A DNA stretch of 64,000 nt from Lactobacillaceae bacterium (GTDB lineage: Bacteria; Bacillota; Bacilli; Lactobacillales; Lactobacillaceae), in the NCBI GenBank assembly GCA_031289615.1, contig JAITPD010000010.1, positions 53,569-117,568 of the forward strand, given 5' to 3'. The notes below the pieces were generated by a model. It saw only the letters and a program-made list of their open reading frames with translations. It made no database searches and was not told the origin of the DNA. The first letter of the stretch is position 1. Every line of letters begins with the position of its first letter. Below are positions 9,520 to 18,447 of this stretch, in pieces. Both the position numbers and the translations under genes were made by a program.

Positions 9520-10254
9520 TTAATTTAAAAATCGGCCATATGAATCAAGCATTACGTCTGGCATATGGTTGCGGTATGGCGATAAAGTTTCCTGGCTATT
9601 GTGCAGAATAATAACATTTCCAGGCAACCGCACACCCAGAAAGTGAACAATATCCCCTGGTTGATCAAGGTACTCAATTTTTGCTTGGTTTGCATCAATT
9701 CTAGCACGATGTTTGACGATGAATTCAGCCGAAAATCCTGGCGTATTAACTGCCACAGCCTGTTCAATCCGTGGGCAAACAATCGCAGTGTAAACAGCAA
9801 ACTTACCGCCTCGTGAATGCCCACTCACCAGCAAGTCGCCGTATTCTTCAGGCAACTCATTAACAAAATCACGCACTTTTTCATACACTTCCGTTGAAAT
9901 AACCATGCTCTTTAAATTATCCCACCATTCCACCAAGTTAACGGTACCGCGGAAAATCAAGGTATAATTCGTCTGTGTTGGGCTCTCGAGCACAAATGCA
10001 GTAGCCAATTCGTCATGATAGACAGCGACAATGCGATGCGCACAGAGCCAATAGTTCGGTTGAATTGCATTTAGTAAGCTAGCCCACCCGCTTTGCCCGA
10101 TCATAATCGGCAGTTGGTTCGCCTTTAACTTTTTTTTGGCCATTTCTAAAATAGTTTGAATGGTTTGTTCTTTGATACTTAGAAATTCGGCGTCAGAGAT
10201 TGCGTAGATTAACGCGTCTAACAGAATTAAATTTTCGTTGCTTAGTTTACGCAT
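9520..10254 (-). CDS. DUF2974/Mbeg1-like alpha/beta hydrolase (lipase-like)
   Basis: A 244-residue protein with a lipase-type nucleophile elbow LLVSGHSRGGKFAVY (GxSxG, Ser near residue 150) preceded by a TLIFRGTVNLVEWWDN stretch, the arrangement of DUF2974-family lipase-like proteins. A later Asp (YLDQPGDIVHFLG) and a His in the C-terminal SPYRNHMPDVMLDSYG fit a catalytic triad. No signal peptide, so cytoplasmic. Start ATG 10254 follows AGGCGGAG; the track's longer form has no ribosome site. Physiological substrate unknown. It stands alone; the repeat at 10323-10556 lies upstream. Confidence 0.8.
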   Translation of the reverse strand: MRKLSNENLILLDALIYAISDAEFLSIKEQTIQTILEMAKKKLKANQLPIMIGQSGWASLLNAIQPNYWLCAHRIVAVYHDELATAFVLESPTQTNYTLIFRGTVNLVEWWDNLKSMVISTEVYEKVRDFVNELPEEYGDLLVSGHSRGGKFAVYTAIVCPRIEQAVAVNTPGFSAEFIVKHRARIDANQAKIEYLDQPGDIVHFLGVRLPGNVIILHNSQETLSPYRNHMPDVMLDSYGRFLN

Positions 10255-10322
10255 CTGAGCTCCGCCTTTCTGTTTTCCATTTGTAATGGCATTAATTGTG
10301 GATCGCATTGATTCTTACCAAT

Positions 10323-10556
10323 ATTATGCTGGAGTTGATCAGCTTCAGCATAATGTTGTAATGAAACATCTTGGCCATTTTATTTAATGCGTGGTGGTTT
10401 GAAATGATGATAGTAGGTGATAACGCGAGGTAGCGGCACCAATTCGACTCATTTTGCAAAAAATGTAAAGTCGAATGGGACCGTGTCGCCACTTACTATC
10501 ATTATTGAAAAGCCACCACGCAAGTGAAAAATGGCCAATGTATTTCATGCCTAACA
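10323..10556 (-). repeat. Composite palindromic element R1: module A plus tiny remnant of module B
   Basis: Read on the minus strand this matches the copies at 15.7 and 56.6 kb. Module A (10361-10549) is a long imperfect hairpin: outer arms TGAAATACATTGGCCATTTT / AATGGCCAAGATGTTTCA, the CCACCACGC box, and inner arms with TCGAAT and CCGCTACCTCGC. Module B has shrunk to a 32-bp inverted repeat (10323-10354) around a TGATCA core. No open frame in it looks real. It fills the gap between the lipase-like gene and the glmS terminator. Confidence 0.85.
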
Positions 10557-10617
10557 CTCCACTAACAATCTGCAAAACAAATCCCAACACTATCCAACAT
10601 TAACTTTAGCAGATTCA

Positions 10618-10669
10618 CAAAAAACTTCCAACCATGAGCTTAGTTCAACTAAGTGTCACTGATTGGAAG
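10618..10669 (-). terminator. Rho-independent terminator of glmS
   Basis: On the minus strand CTTCCAATCA pairs with TGGTTGGAAG, enclosing a second hairpin CTTAGTT/AACTAAG, followed by TTTTTTG. It lies about 25 nt after the glmS stop. Confidence 0.85.
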
Positions 10670-10692
10670 CCATTTAAAATTTTAATTATTTA

Positions 10693-12519
10693 TTATTGAA
10701 CTGTCACTGACTTTGCCAAGTTACGCGGGCGATCAACGTCCAATCCACGGCCCAACGAAGTATAATAGGCCAACAGTTGAGTTGGTACTACTGAAATCAA
10801 AGGTGCCAACAACGGATTAACATCTGGCAAAACATAATCATCGCCAGCCTTAGCTAATGATTTAGCGACAATCGTGTATGGCAACGCTCCTCTGGCAGTC
10901 GTTTCTGACAAATTACCACGAACCAGTCCCGCCGTCTTTGGTTGTGTAATCAATGCCAATACTGGTGTGCCATCTTCAATCAACGCCAACGTTCCATGCT
11001 TTAATTCTCCGGCCGCAAATCCTTCAGCCTGCACATAAGAAATCTCTTTCAACTTCAATGCTGCTTCAAGTGCAACCGCAGAATCAACTCCACGTCCAAT
11101 ATAGAATGCGCTGTCCGTCGTTTCAGGAACTAACATTTTATCCGCCACAGCCTTGAAAGTTTCCTTGTCATCAACGACCGCTTGAATCCCCACAGCAATT
11201 TCTGACAATACTTCATGCAACTCGAAATCCAAGTTAGCTTTGTCAGCCAATGCATAGGCCAAAATTGCTTGCAATGTGACTTGGGCAACATAGGCCTTTG
11301 TTGATGCAACGGCAATCTCTGGACCGGCTAACAATGGCAAAGCATACGTTGCCTCACGCCACAGAGTTGATTTTTCAACGTTGGTCAGAGTCAAAGAATG
11401 GTATCCTTGGTCGTTAATGTTTTGCAAAACTTCACGTGAATCAGCTGTTTCTCCAGATTGTGTCAAGAAGATAAAGAATGGCTTCTTCGACAAAAGTGGT
11501 TGCTCATATGCGAATTCAGACGACAAGAAGACGCTCGTTGGCTTTCCTGACCAGCGTTCAAACATTCGTGCGCCAACTAGTCCAGCGTGATAAGAAGTAC
11601 CAGCAGCGACGATATAAAGCCGGTCTGCTGCTTTCATTTCATCCAAAATCGCTTGTCCAACTTGCACGGTCCCATCTTCGGCCAAATAACGTTCCATCAA
11701 ATGCCGAATCACAATTGGTTGCTCGTCAATTTCCTTTAACATGTAATAAGGATAAATTCCTTTATCAGTCTCAGAAGCATCAATGTCCAAATGGAATGGC
11801 TCGCGTTCAACGGCCTCACCTTGTTCATTAAAGAGTTGAATCTTCTTTGGATCAATGATTGCCACTTCACCATCATGCAATTCAATGAAGTCATGCGTTT
11901 CATCCAACATTGCCACTGCGTCAGAGGTCACGACATTAAAGTCAGCTCCAACCCCAATCAACAACGGTGACTTACGCTTTGCCACGTACATCCGATCAGG
12001 TTCTTCACGATCCATCAACAAGAAGCCATACGCTGAATCTCCAAACAATGTTAGCGCCTTTTTAAATGCATCAAATGTTGACAGATTTTCAGTATCCACA
12101 AACTTGCCAATCAACTGCACGGCCACTTCAGTATCAGTATCAGATTGGAATTCTACATCTGCCAGATATTCTTCCTTTAATTCCAAGAAATTTTCGATGA
12201 CTCCATTATGCACGAGATAGAAACGTCCGTCAGCAGAAACGTGCGGATGCGAATTTTTCACTGCCGGCACACCATGAGTAGCCCAACGAGTGTGCGCGAT
12301 TCCAGAAGTTCCAGTTAAACTTTTAGTTGCAACTAGCGCTTCAAGATCAGCCACACGTCCTTTTTCACGAACTAAAGTATCTGCGCCCAGTTCAGCACTT
12401 GGTACAAATACGCCCGCTGAATCATATCCACGGTATTCTAACTTTTCAAGCCCTTTTAACAAAATCGGGGTTGATTGCTTATTAGTTCCAGTAAATCCAA
12501 CAATTCCGCAATAAAACAT
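10693..12519 (-). CDS. glmS: Glutamine--fructose-6-phosphate aminotransferase (isomerizing)
   Basis: A 608-residue enzyme making glucosamine-6-phosphate from fructose-6-phosphate and glutamine, the entry to amino-sugar and peptidoglycan synthesis. The N-terminal Ntn glutaminase domain shows CGIVGFTG, YRGYDSAG and HTRWATHG; two SIS domains follow (GTSYHAGLVG, TQSGETADSREV, SAFYIGRGVDS), and the C-terminus DRPRNLAKSVTVQ is canonical. Odd point: the catalytic Cys is residue 4 (M-F-Y-C), not residue 2. The only ATG with a ribosome site (AGAGG, 6 nt spacing) is 12519, so the extension seems real. No glmS ribozyme was recognised in the short leader. Confidence 0.95.
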   Translation of the reverse strand: MFYCGIVGFTGTNKQSTPILLKGLEKLEYRGYDSAGVFVPSAELGADTLVREKGRVADLEALVATKSLTGTSGIAHTRWATHGVPAVKNSHPHVSADGRFYLVHNGVIENFLELKEEYLADVEFQSDTDTEVAVQLIGKFVDTENLSTFDAFKKALTLFGDSAYGFLLMDREEPDRMYVAKRKSPLLIGVGADFNVVTSDAVAMLDETHDFIELHDGEVAIIDPKKIQLFNEQGEAVEREPFHLDIDASETDKGIYPYYMLKEIDEQPIVIRHLMERYLAEDGTVQVGQAILDEMKAADRLYIVAAGTSYHAGLVGARMFERWSGKPTSVFLSSEFAYEQPLLSKKPFFIFLTQSGETADSREVLQNINDQGYHSLTLTNVEKSTLWREATYALPLLAGPEIAVASTKAYVAQVTLQAILAYALADKANLDFELHEVLSEIAVGIQAVVDDKETFKAVADKMLVPETTDSAFYIGRGVDSAVALEAALKLKEISYVQAEGFAAGELKHGTLALIEDGTPVLALITQPKTAGLVRGNLSETTARGALPYTIVAKSLAKAGDDYVLPDVNPLLAPLISVVPTQLLAYYTSLGRGLDVDRPRNLAKSVTVQ

Positions 12520-12615
12520 ATTTTACCTCTTTATTTTCAATCAACCAGCTATTTTTAATTAAACAGTGATTGGTATAGTTTATTTTTTTATTAATAAATT
12601 CAATTATAGGCGATT

Positions 12616-12649
12616 AAAAAGGCAAGTCAACCACATTGACTCACCTTTT
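12616..12649 (-). terminator. Rho-independent terminator of amtB
   Basis: Minus strand AAAAGGTGAGTCA pairs with TGACTTGCCTTTT and runs into T residues, about 30 nt after the amtB stop and upstream of glmS. It separates the two genes transcriptionally. Confidence 0.8.
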
Positions 12650-12680
12650 AAAGTTTATTGGTATAGATTGGTATACCTAG

Positions 12681-13877
12681 TTAGAAAATCGTTTCACCAT
12701 GCTGGCTTAAATCCAATCCAACGTGTTCTTCTGCCTGAGCGACTCGCAATGGTACCACAAAAGAAATTAACTTTGCAATCACATACGTCGCTGCGCCAAC
12801 AAATGCCACGGTTAACATAATTGCCAAGAACTGAACTCCAACCAGATGCCAGTCACCTTCAATTAATCCGGCCGAACCAGAAAGTTGCTTTGTCGCAAAG
12901 ACTCCTGTTAACAGACCACCGACGATTCCACCAATTCCATGAATTCCAAACGCATCCAACGTGTCATCATAACCAAGACGTGTCTTCACAAACGTTGTTC
13001 CAAAGAATACCGCAACAGAGACAATGACACCCATCGCAGCTGCAGAACCAGGATTAACGTAGCCTGCTGCCGGAGTAATTGCTACCAAACCTGCTAATGC
13101 CCCAGACAACAAGCCTGATACCTTAACATTGTTTGATTGATACATTTCCAATCCTAGCCAAGCGACCATTGCTGTTGAAGCTGCAACAGAGGTGTTAATG
13201 AATGCTAGAATTGCTTGTCCATTGGCAGCCAACGCAGACCCCGCATTAAATCCAAACCAACCAAACCAGAGCAATCCGCCACCAATCACAATCGCAGGAA
13301 CGTTGTGTGCAGTTAATTCGCCCATCTCACGGCGCCGACCAAGCATCAACGCTAATACAAGAGCCGAAACACCAGAAGAGATGTGAACGACATCACCACC
13401 AGCAAAATCCAACGCTCCCATCTTGGCCAAGAGCCCATCGCCCCAAACCATGTGTGCAAGAGGTGCATACACGAGAACCAACCAGATAATCAAGAATAGC
13501 AAGAACGCTTTGAAATTCATTCGGCCAACTACACCACCAGCAATAATCGCCATTGTAATCATCGGAAACATTCCTTGGAACAATGCAAACGCCCCATCAG
13601 GAACAGTCAAACCACGCGTGCTTTCAACCATTGAGACATTATGCAAAAATGCATCTTTAAACCCACCAATCAAAGAACCAGTTCCGCTAAATGCTAGTGA
13701 ATAGCCAACGACGAACCAAACCACTCCACCAACTGCGATTGAAACTAGTACCATTGCCAACGTGTTAACCGTACTTTTAGGCTGCGTAAATCCGCCATAG
13801 AATAACGCCAAACCAGGAACCATTAACCAAACTAATGCTGATGCAACTAAAACCCAAGCGATATCTGCTGCGTGCAT
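12681..13877 (-). CDS. amtB: Ammonium transporter
   Basis: A 398-residue Amt/MEP/Rh-family ammonium channel with about 11 membrane helices. The N-terminal VWLMVPGLALFYGG, the twin pore histidines in VHISSGVSAL and FGIHGIGGIVGG, and FGWFGFNAGS are all present, so the pore looks functional. There is no cleavable signal sequence. GGAGG precedes ATG 13877. No glnK-type PII gene adjoins it, unlike many amtB operons. Own terminator downstream; the neighbour glmS is a separate unit. Confidence 0.95.
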   Translation of the reverse strand: MHAADIAWVLVASALVWLMVPGLALFYGGFTQPKSTVNTLAMVLVSIAVGGVVWFVVGYSLAFSGTGSLIGGFKDAFLHNVSMVESTRGLTVPDGAFALFQGMFPMITMAIIAGGVVGRMNFKAFLLFLIIWLVLVYAPLAHMVWGDGLLAKMGALDFAGGDVVHISSGVSALVLALMLGRRREMGELTAHNVPAIVIGGGLLWFGWFGFNAGSALAANGQAILAFINTSVAASTAMVAWLGLEMYQSNNVKVSGLLSGALAGLVAITPAAGYVNPGSAAAMGVIVSVAVFFGTTFVKTRLGYDDTLDAFGIHGIGGIVGGLLTGVFATKQLSGSAGLIEGDWHLVGVQFLAIMLTVAFVGAATYVIAKLISFVVPLRVAQAEEHVGLDLSQHGETIF

Positions 13878-13985
13878 GTCTCTTCCTCCAAAATACGAAT
13901 TATTTTTAAATAACTAACTCTATAATTAGTATTTTAGCGATTTTATGAACCAGCATAGCAAATAATGTTAGCTTTAGTTACATAA

Positions 13986-14017
13986 CAAAAAGAGCATTGG
14001 TCTAGGCCAACACTCTT
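13986..14017 (-). terminator. Rho-independent terminator of the POT transporter gene
   Basis: Minus strand AAGAGTGTTGGC pairs with GACCAATGCTCTT, followed by TTTTTG, about 20 nt past the stop codon. Confidence 0.85.
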
Positions 14018-14038
14018 GAGATGTAAATTATTAATATT

Positions 14039-15511
14039 TTATCCTTCAACTAGTCTTGTCAATGGCTTACGAGCCAAGAATAGGACAACCGCAAAGACCA
14101 AAGGCACCGTCGCAAAGATGACGAAGTACAAACCAGGATTTGAAGTATACAATGGTGCCGTCACAGCGTTCATTGATTGACCAACGGAATTTGACAAGAG
14201 CCACAAAGCCATCATTTGTGAACCAAAAGCTTTTGGTGCCAAACGATTCGTAACTCCGTATGTCACTGGCGAAATCAATACTTCACCCAACGCAGTCAAC
14301 GCAACTGAACCAAAGACCCACATTGCTGAGAAACCATGTCCTTGTGCAGCTGCAGGCATCAACAAGAAATACGAACCAGCCACAATCAACAATCCAAATG
14401 CATAACGCACAAACAAGTTAGGCAAACGATCTGCGTACAACTTGTAGATAATTCCCATAATTGCAGTCACAATCATGACCACAAATGGATTAACAGATTG
14501 CAACCAGGCTGCTTGTAGGTTAATTCCACCAACATGCAAGTTCGCCTTCATCACGAAGTCAGCCCCGATTGAACCAGCCCCTTCTTGAACAGCCCACATT
14601 GACACTCCCGCAAACCAAATTGGGATAAAGGCCAACACCTTTGAACGTTCTTGCTTAGTAACAAGCTTTGAACTTGAAATTCTAACAAAATAAGAAATCG
14701 AAATTGCAACTGCTAAAAATGCGACAACATTTGACAATAAGGCAGCATTGATTTGATTTTTTGCATTAAATAGTGCGAAATAACCTTGATGAATGTTAGC
14801 TGTGATTGTAAAGAAAGCAATGACAACTACAAGAATTGCAGCAATCGTTCCACCTAATTTACCAACTTCTTGGCGCGTGATTGGGTTTGGAACCGGCGTG
14901 CTAACGTGCTTTAGTGAAGTTGCGCGCCCGATGATAAAGACGAACAACCCGATTCCCATGACAATCGCTGCCAAACCAAATCCGTAATGGAAGCCATAAT
15001 GTTTCCACAAATAATTGACGGCAAATGGCGAGATAAATGACGCAACGTTAATCGCAACATAGAAGAAGCTAAACACAAAGTCATAATCTTTATCATCATC
15101 AAGCGATTGTCCAACGAAGGTCGAAACGTTGGGCTTTAGCATTCCTGTTCCAATGATCAACAATGCCAACGAAGCGAACAAACCAGCAGCACCAATCGGA
15201 ATCGCCAACACAACGTGCCCAGCTAGAATAAATATTCCACCAACGATAATGATGCGCGAAGTTCCAAAAATCCGATCAGCTAACCATCCACCGATGACCG
15301 CAGACATATAAATCAAAGCTCCGTACATCGAAACAATTGCCACGGCTGAAGTGTTATTAAACCCTAGCCCGCCATCTTTCAGCGTTGCAATCATGTAGTA
15401 CAACAGAATTGCCTTCATCCCATAATATGAGAAACGTTCAGCGAATTCTGTTCCTAAAACTGTTGGAAATCCTTTAGGGAATCCAAAGATACCTTTTTTT
15501 GCCTGTTCCAT
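14039..15511 (-). CDS. POT/PTR-family proton-dependent di-/tripeptide transporter (DtpT-like)
   Basis: A 490-residue, 12-14 helix membrane protein importing di- and tripeptides with protons, important for nitrogen supply in auxotrophic lactic acid bacteria. The proton-coupling motif is present as EFAERFSYYG near residue 22, followed by the family loop LADRIFGTSRIIIVGG and GTGMLKPNVSTFVGQ; FFYVAINVAS corresponds to the second PTR signature. AGGAGG lies 5 nt before ATG 15511. Monocistronic. I use DtpT-like rather than a gene symbol because paralogs are common. Confidence 0.93.
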   Translation of the reverse strand: MEQAKKGIFGFPKGFPTVLGTEFAERFSYYGMKAILLYYMIATLKDGGLGFNNTSAVAIVSMYGALIYMSAVIGGWLADRIFGTSRIIIVGGIFILAGHVVLAIPIGAAGLFASLALLIIGTGMLKPNVSTFVGQSLDDDKDYDFVFSFFYVAINVASFISPFAVNYLWKHYGFHYGFGLAAIVMGIGLFVFIIGRATSLKHVSTPVPNPITRQEVGKLGGTIAAILVVVIAFFTITANIHQGYFALFNAKNQINAALLSNVVAFLAVAISISYFVRISSSKLVTKQERSKVLAFIPIWFAGVSMWAVQEGAGSIGADFVMKANLHVGGINLQAAWLQSVNPFVVMIVTAIMGIIYKLYADRLPNLFVRYAFGLLIVAGSYFLLMPAAAQGHGFSAMWVFGSVALTALGEVLISPVTYGVTNRLAPKAFGSQMMALWLLSNSVGQSMNAVTAPLYTSNPGLYFVIFATVPLVFAVVLFLARKPLTRLVEG

Positions 15512-15679
15512 GACTGCCTCCTACGACATATGTATAAAAGTAATTTATCAACCTTCATATCGTATCAATTTATTTGTAATATTACAAGTTTTCATTCTTA
15601 ATCATTGCAATTTTCGTAACAAAAAGTGCATCCGGGGTTAACCGAACACACTAGAATTACTATTTAGCCTTAAATTACT

Positions 15680-16102
15680 AATCGTGCAATTCATGAAACA
15701 TCTTGGCCATTTTCAGCTGGCATGCTGGTTTTTAAATAATGATAGTAGGTGGCGACACGGTCCCATTCTACTATTAATTTCGTTTCCACGAAATTTAGTA
15801 GAATTGGTGCCGCTACCTCGCTCATTCACCTACTATCATCATTTCAATCCACCATGCTTAAAATTAAATGACCAAGATGTTTCAATAAATATTGCATTTT
15901 ACTTGATCAGCGGAGCGATTCTGTCGTCGGATGACCAGCCCTTGCCGAATCAAGGCGAACATTTTTTCACGCGGGCTTTAGCGCCGTGAAAATGGCAAAT
16001 TATTTTGCCATTCGGCGTGACTCGTGCAGGGCCATCCGAACGTAAAGAATCTTTAGCGAAGCTGATCAAGTAAAAGCCAATATTATACAACTAGCACTAC
16101 GC
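15680..16102. repeat. Composite palindromic element R2: full module A plus full module B
   Basis: Complete copy. Module A (15693-15884) folds on itself from TGAAACATCTTGGCCATTTT to GACCAAGATGTTTCA, with inner arms containing ATGATAGTAGGTG and CACCTACTATCAT. Module B (15903-16069) runs from TTGATCAGCGGAGCGATTCT through CGTCGGATGA, a centre with GGGCTTTAGCGCCGTG, to AGAATCTTTAGCGAAGC and TGATCAA. The right end, GCGTAGTGCTAGTTGT read on the minus strand, begins one nucleotide after the frr stop codon. No gene is visible in the roughly 590-bp gap between frr and the peptide transporter. Confidence 0.9.
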
Positions 16103-16103
16103 A

Positions 16104-16649
16104 TTAAATAGTCAACAATTCATTTTCTTTATCAGCAGCAATTTGCTCAACATTTTTAACACCCTCATCCGTGGCTGTTTGAATGTCTTTTTCAAGCTTA
16201 CGCAACTCATCCTCAGAAATTTCTTCCTTTTTAGCTGAGTCAAGCGCATCACGACGAATGTTACGAACCGCAACCTTCGCCTTTTCTGCTTCGGCTTTCA
16301 CTTCTTTTGCCAAATCTTTACGAGTTTCCTCAGTCAAAGCAGGAATCACCAAACGAATCACTGATCCATCATTAGCTGGTGTCAATCCCAAATCAGAAGC
16401 AAAGATTGATTGTTCGATTGCCTTTAAAGCAGTCTTGTCAAACGGCGTAATCAAAAGCACGCGCGCCTCTGGAACTGTCACTGAAGCCAGTTGGTTCAAT
16501 GGCGTATCCGCTCCATAATATTCTGCAGTGATGTTACGCAAAATAGTTGGATTTGCCACTCCCGCACGAATATTTCCAAGTTGATGTTGCAATGACTCTC
16601 CTGCCTTAACCATCCGTGCCTTTGTTGAATCTAAAATTTGATTTGCCAT
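16104..16649 (-). CDS. frr: Ribosome recycling factor
   Basis: A 181-residue protein that, with EF-G, splits post-termination ribosomes. [47 protein letters not shown] and the C-terminal [22 protein letters not shown] are characteristic, and the length fits the family (about 185). Start ATG 16649 lies 4 nt after the pyrH stop and uses a GGGAGG inside the pyrH end at a rather long spacing of 11 nt; the track's longer start overlaps pyrH without support. Last gene of tsf-pyrH-frr; repeat R2 abuts its stop codon and no classical terminator is seen. Confidence 0.97.
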   Translation of the reverse strand: MANQILDSTKARMVKAGESLQHQLGNIRAGVANPTILRNITAEYYGADTPLNQLASVTVPEARVLLITPFDKTALKAIEQSIFASDLGLTPANDGSVIRLVIPALTEETRKDLAKEVKAEAEKAKVAVRNIRRDALDSAKKEEISEDELRKLEKDIQTATDEGVKNVEQIAADKENELLTI

Positions 16650-16653
16650 ATGT

Positions 16654-17376
16654 CTAATGTCCTCCCACAGTGGTACCAATATTTTCGCCCAAAACTACGC
16701 GCTTAATGTTACCATGGGTATTCAAATTGAAGACCACCAAATCAATATCATTATCCATCGAGAGCGTTGAAGCAGTTGAATCCATGATGTTTAACCCTTG
16801 TGACAAAACGTCCATATGCGTCAAATGTTCATACTTAACTGCATCTGGATTTTTACGTGGATCATCATTATAAACGCCATCCACTCCATTTTTACCCATC
16901 AAAATTGCGTCTGCATTGACTTCTGCAGCTCGCAAAGCTGAAGTTGTATCCGTTGAGAAATATGGTGAACCAGTTCCGGCCCCAAAAATCACAATCCGTC
17001 CTTTTTCAAGGTGACGAACTGCTTTACGGCGCACGTATGGCTCAGCAACTTGACGCATTTCAATCGCTGTTTGCACGCGCGTTGGCACATCTAGTGTTTC
17101 CAATGCATCTTGCAAAGAGAGCGAATTCATCACCGTTCCGAGCATTCCAACGTAGTCCGCTTGAGCTCGTTCCATCCCAAGTTGTGCTCCAGCTTCACCA
17201 CGCCAAAGGTTTCCACCGCCAATGACAATCGCAATTTCAACACCTAGTTCATATACTTCTTTAATTTCTGCAGCAATATCGTTGACGGTCTGAGGATCAA
17301 TGCCATAACCAGTTTTACCGGCCATAGCTTCTCCTGATAACTTCAACAGTACGCGCTTATACTTTACGTCTGCCAT
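16654..17376 (-). CDS. pyrH: UMP kinase
   Basis: A 240-residue amino-acid-kinase-fold enzyme phosphorylating UMP to [64 protein letters not shown] and [12 protein letters not shown] are diagnostic. Full length. A CTGGAG site precedes ATG 17376, 21 nt after the tsf stop, so it is cotranscribed with tsf and frr. Confidence 0.98.
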   Translation of the reverse strand: MADVKYKRVLLKLSGEAMAGKTGYGIDPQTVNDIAAEIKEVYELGVEIAIVIGGGNLWRGEAGAQLGMERAQADYVGMLGTVMNSLSLQDALETLDVPTRVQTAIEMRQVAEPYVRRKAVRHLEKGRIVIFGAGTGSPYFSTDTTSALRAAEVNADAILMGKNGVDGVYNDDPRKNPDAVKYEHLTHMDVLSQGLNIMDSTASTLSMDNDIDLVVFNLNTHGNIKRVVLGENIGTTVGGH

Positions 17377-17397
17377 ATTGCGTGAACTCCAGTCCGG

Positions 17398-18276
17398 TTA
17401 TTGAATTTGTGCAGCAACTTCAGCCGCGAAATCAGTTTCTTTCTTTTCGATTCCTTCACCAACTTCATAGCGAATGAATGAAACAACTTTACCATTCTTA
17501 CCAGAAACAAAGGCTTCAACAGTTTCTCCGTCACCCTTTACGAATGGTTGATCCACCAATGAAATGTCAGCCAAAAACTTAGTCAAACGTCCTTCAACGA
17601 TCTTTTCCTTGATGTTTTCTGGCTTACCATTCAAATCTTCAGCAGCCAATTGGATTTCCTTTTCATGTGCCAAAACATCAGCAGGCACTTCGGCGCGTGA
17701 AACGTATTGTGGGTTGATTGCGGCAACGTGCATTGCAATGTCCTTTGCAACTTCAGCAGAAGCTCCGTCAAGCAAAACAAGTGATGAAATCCGTCCGCCC
17801 ATGTGTGAATAAGCGCCAAGCACTTGATCAGCACCGGCTTCTACTACTGTGAAACGACGCAAAGTAATCTTCTCACCAGTAATTTGTGTGGTGTGAATGA
17901 TTTCTTCGTTCAAAGTAGCTCCATCAGTTCCAACCTTCAATGCAAGAGCTGCTTCAACGTCAGCTGGCTTGTATTCAACGATAGCATTTGCAACTGCATG
18001 CAAAAGATCGTTAAATTCTTTGTTTCCAGCCACGAAGTCAGTTTGTGAATTCAATTCAATAATTGCAGCAGCGTTACCCTTAGTAGCAACGTAAGTCATT
18101 CCTTCAGCAGCAATTGCATCAGCCTTCTTAGCGGCCTTTGCCATTCCCTTTTCACGCAAGAAGTCGATGGCCTTGTCCAAATCTCCATCAGTAGCAACCA
18201 ATGCCTTCTTGGCGTCCATCATTCCAACGTTCGTCTTGTCGCGTAATTCCTTAACTTGTGCAGCAGTAATAGCCAT
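17398..18276 (-). CDS. tsf: Translation elongation factor Ts
   Basis: A 292-residue GDP/GTP exchange factor for EF-Tu. The N-terminal UBA-like domain [19 protein letters not shown], the core [18 protein letters not shown] and [11 protein letters not shown] are hallmark sequences. AAGGAG precedes ATG 18276. In most bacteria tsf directly follows rpsB; here rpsB is about 15 kb upstream at 33 kb with its own terminator, and tsf has its own promoter-like sequence (TATAAT at 18319-18324, minus strand). Confidence 0.98.
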   Translation of the reverse strand: MAITAAQVKELRDKTNVGMMDAKKALVATDGDLDKAIDFLREKGMAKAAKKADAIAAEGMTYVATKGNAAAIIELNSQTDFVAGNKEFNDLLHAVANAIVEYKPADVEAALALKVGTDGATLNEEIIHTTQITGEKITLRRFTVVEAGADQVLGAYSHMGGRISSLVLLDGASAEVAKDIAMHVAAINPQYVSRAEVPADVLAHEKEIQLAAEDLNGKPENIKEKIVEGRLTKFLADISLVDQPFVKGDGETVEAFVSGKNGKVVSFIRYEVGEGIEKKETDFAAEVAAQIQ

Positions 18277-18318
18277 TTTTAATGGTCTCCTTAAAATTCT
18301 TAAAGTTTTATCTAGTCA

Positions 18319-18324
18319 ATTATA
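18319..18324 (-). promoter_or_regulatory. Promoter -10 element for tsf-pyrH-frr
   Basis: Minus strand GTGTATAATTG gives a perfect TATAAT 43 nt upstream of the tsf ATG, downstream of the malG terminator. The -35 (TTAAAA-like) is weak. It implies that tsf is transcribed independently of the sugar operon in front of it. Confidence 0.6.
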
Positions 18325-18360
18325 CACAATTCAGCGCATTTTTAACACACTTACCCACTA

Positions 18361-18438
18361 AAAAACTCCTTATCTGCAATAATCAAAATAATCTGCATTA
18401 TTTTAACCATCATCTATAAAGAGTTTTACATGCTCAAG
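18361..18438 (-). terminator. Terminator of the MalEFG-like operon
   Basis: Minus strand AAAACTCTTTA pairs with TAAGGAGTTTT and runs into TTTTTTA; an inner hairpin AAAATAATGCA lies between. It starts just after the malG stop and isolates tsf from the sugar genes. Confidence 0.75.
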
Positions 18439-18447
18439 TAACCAATA

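Noticed and set aside
10292-10590. Small ORFs inside repeat R1 (66 and 68 aa), and similar ones in R2 (101 aa) and R5 (66 aa)
   Set aside because: They lie in the hairpin element, are not conserved in frame between copies and start without ribosome sites.
11478-12220. Long plus-strand ORFs opposite glmS (117 and 121 aa) and similar ORFs opposite tsf, frr, malF and the EIICBA gene
   Set aside because: They are antisense shadows of strongly conserved genes, have no ribosome site and show no family motif.
12520-12680. Possible glmS ribozyme in the glmS leader
   Set aside because: The region is only about 160 nt including the amtB terminator, and none of the ribozyme core sequence is visible.
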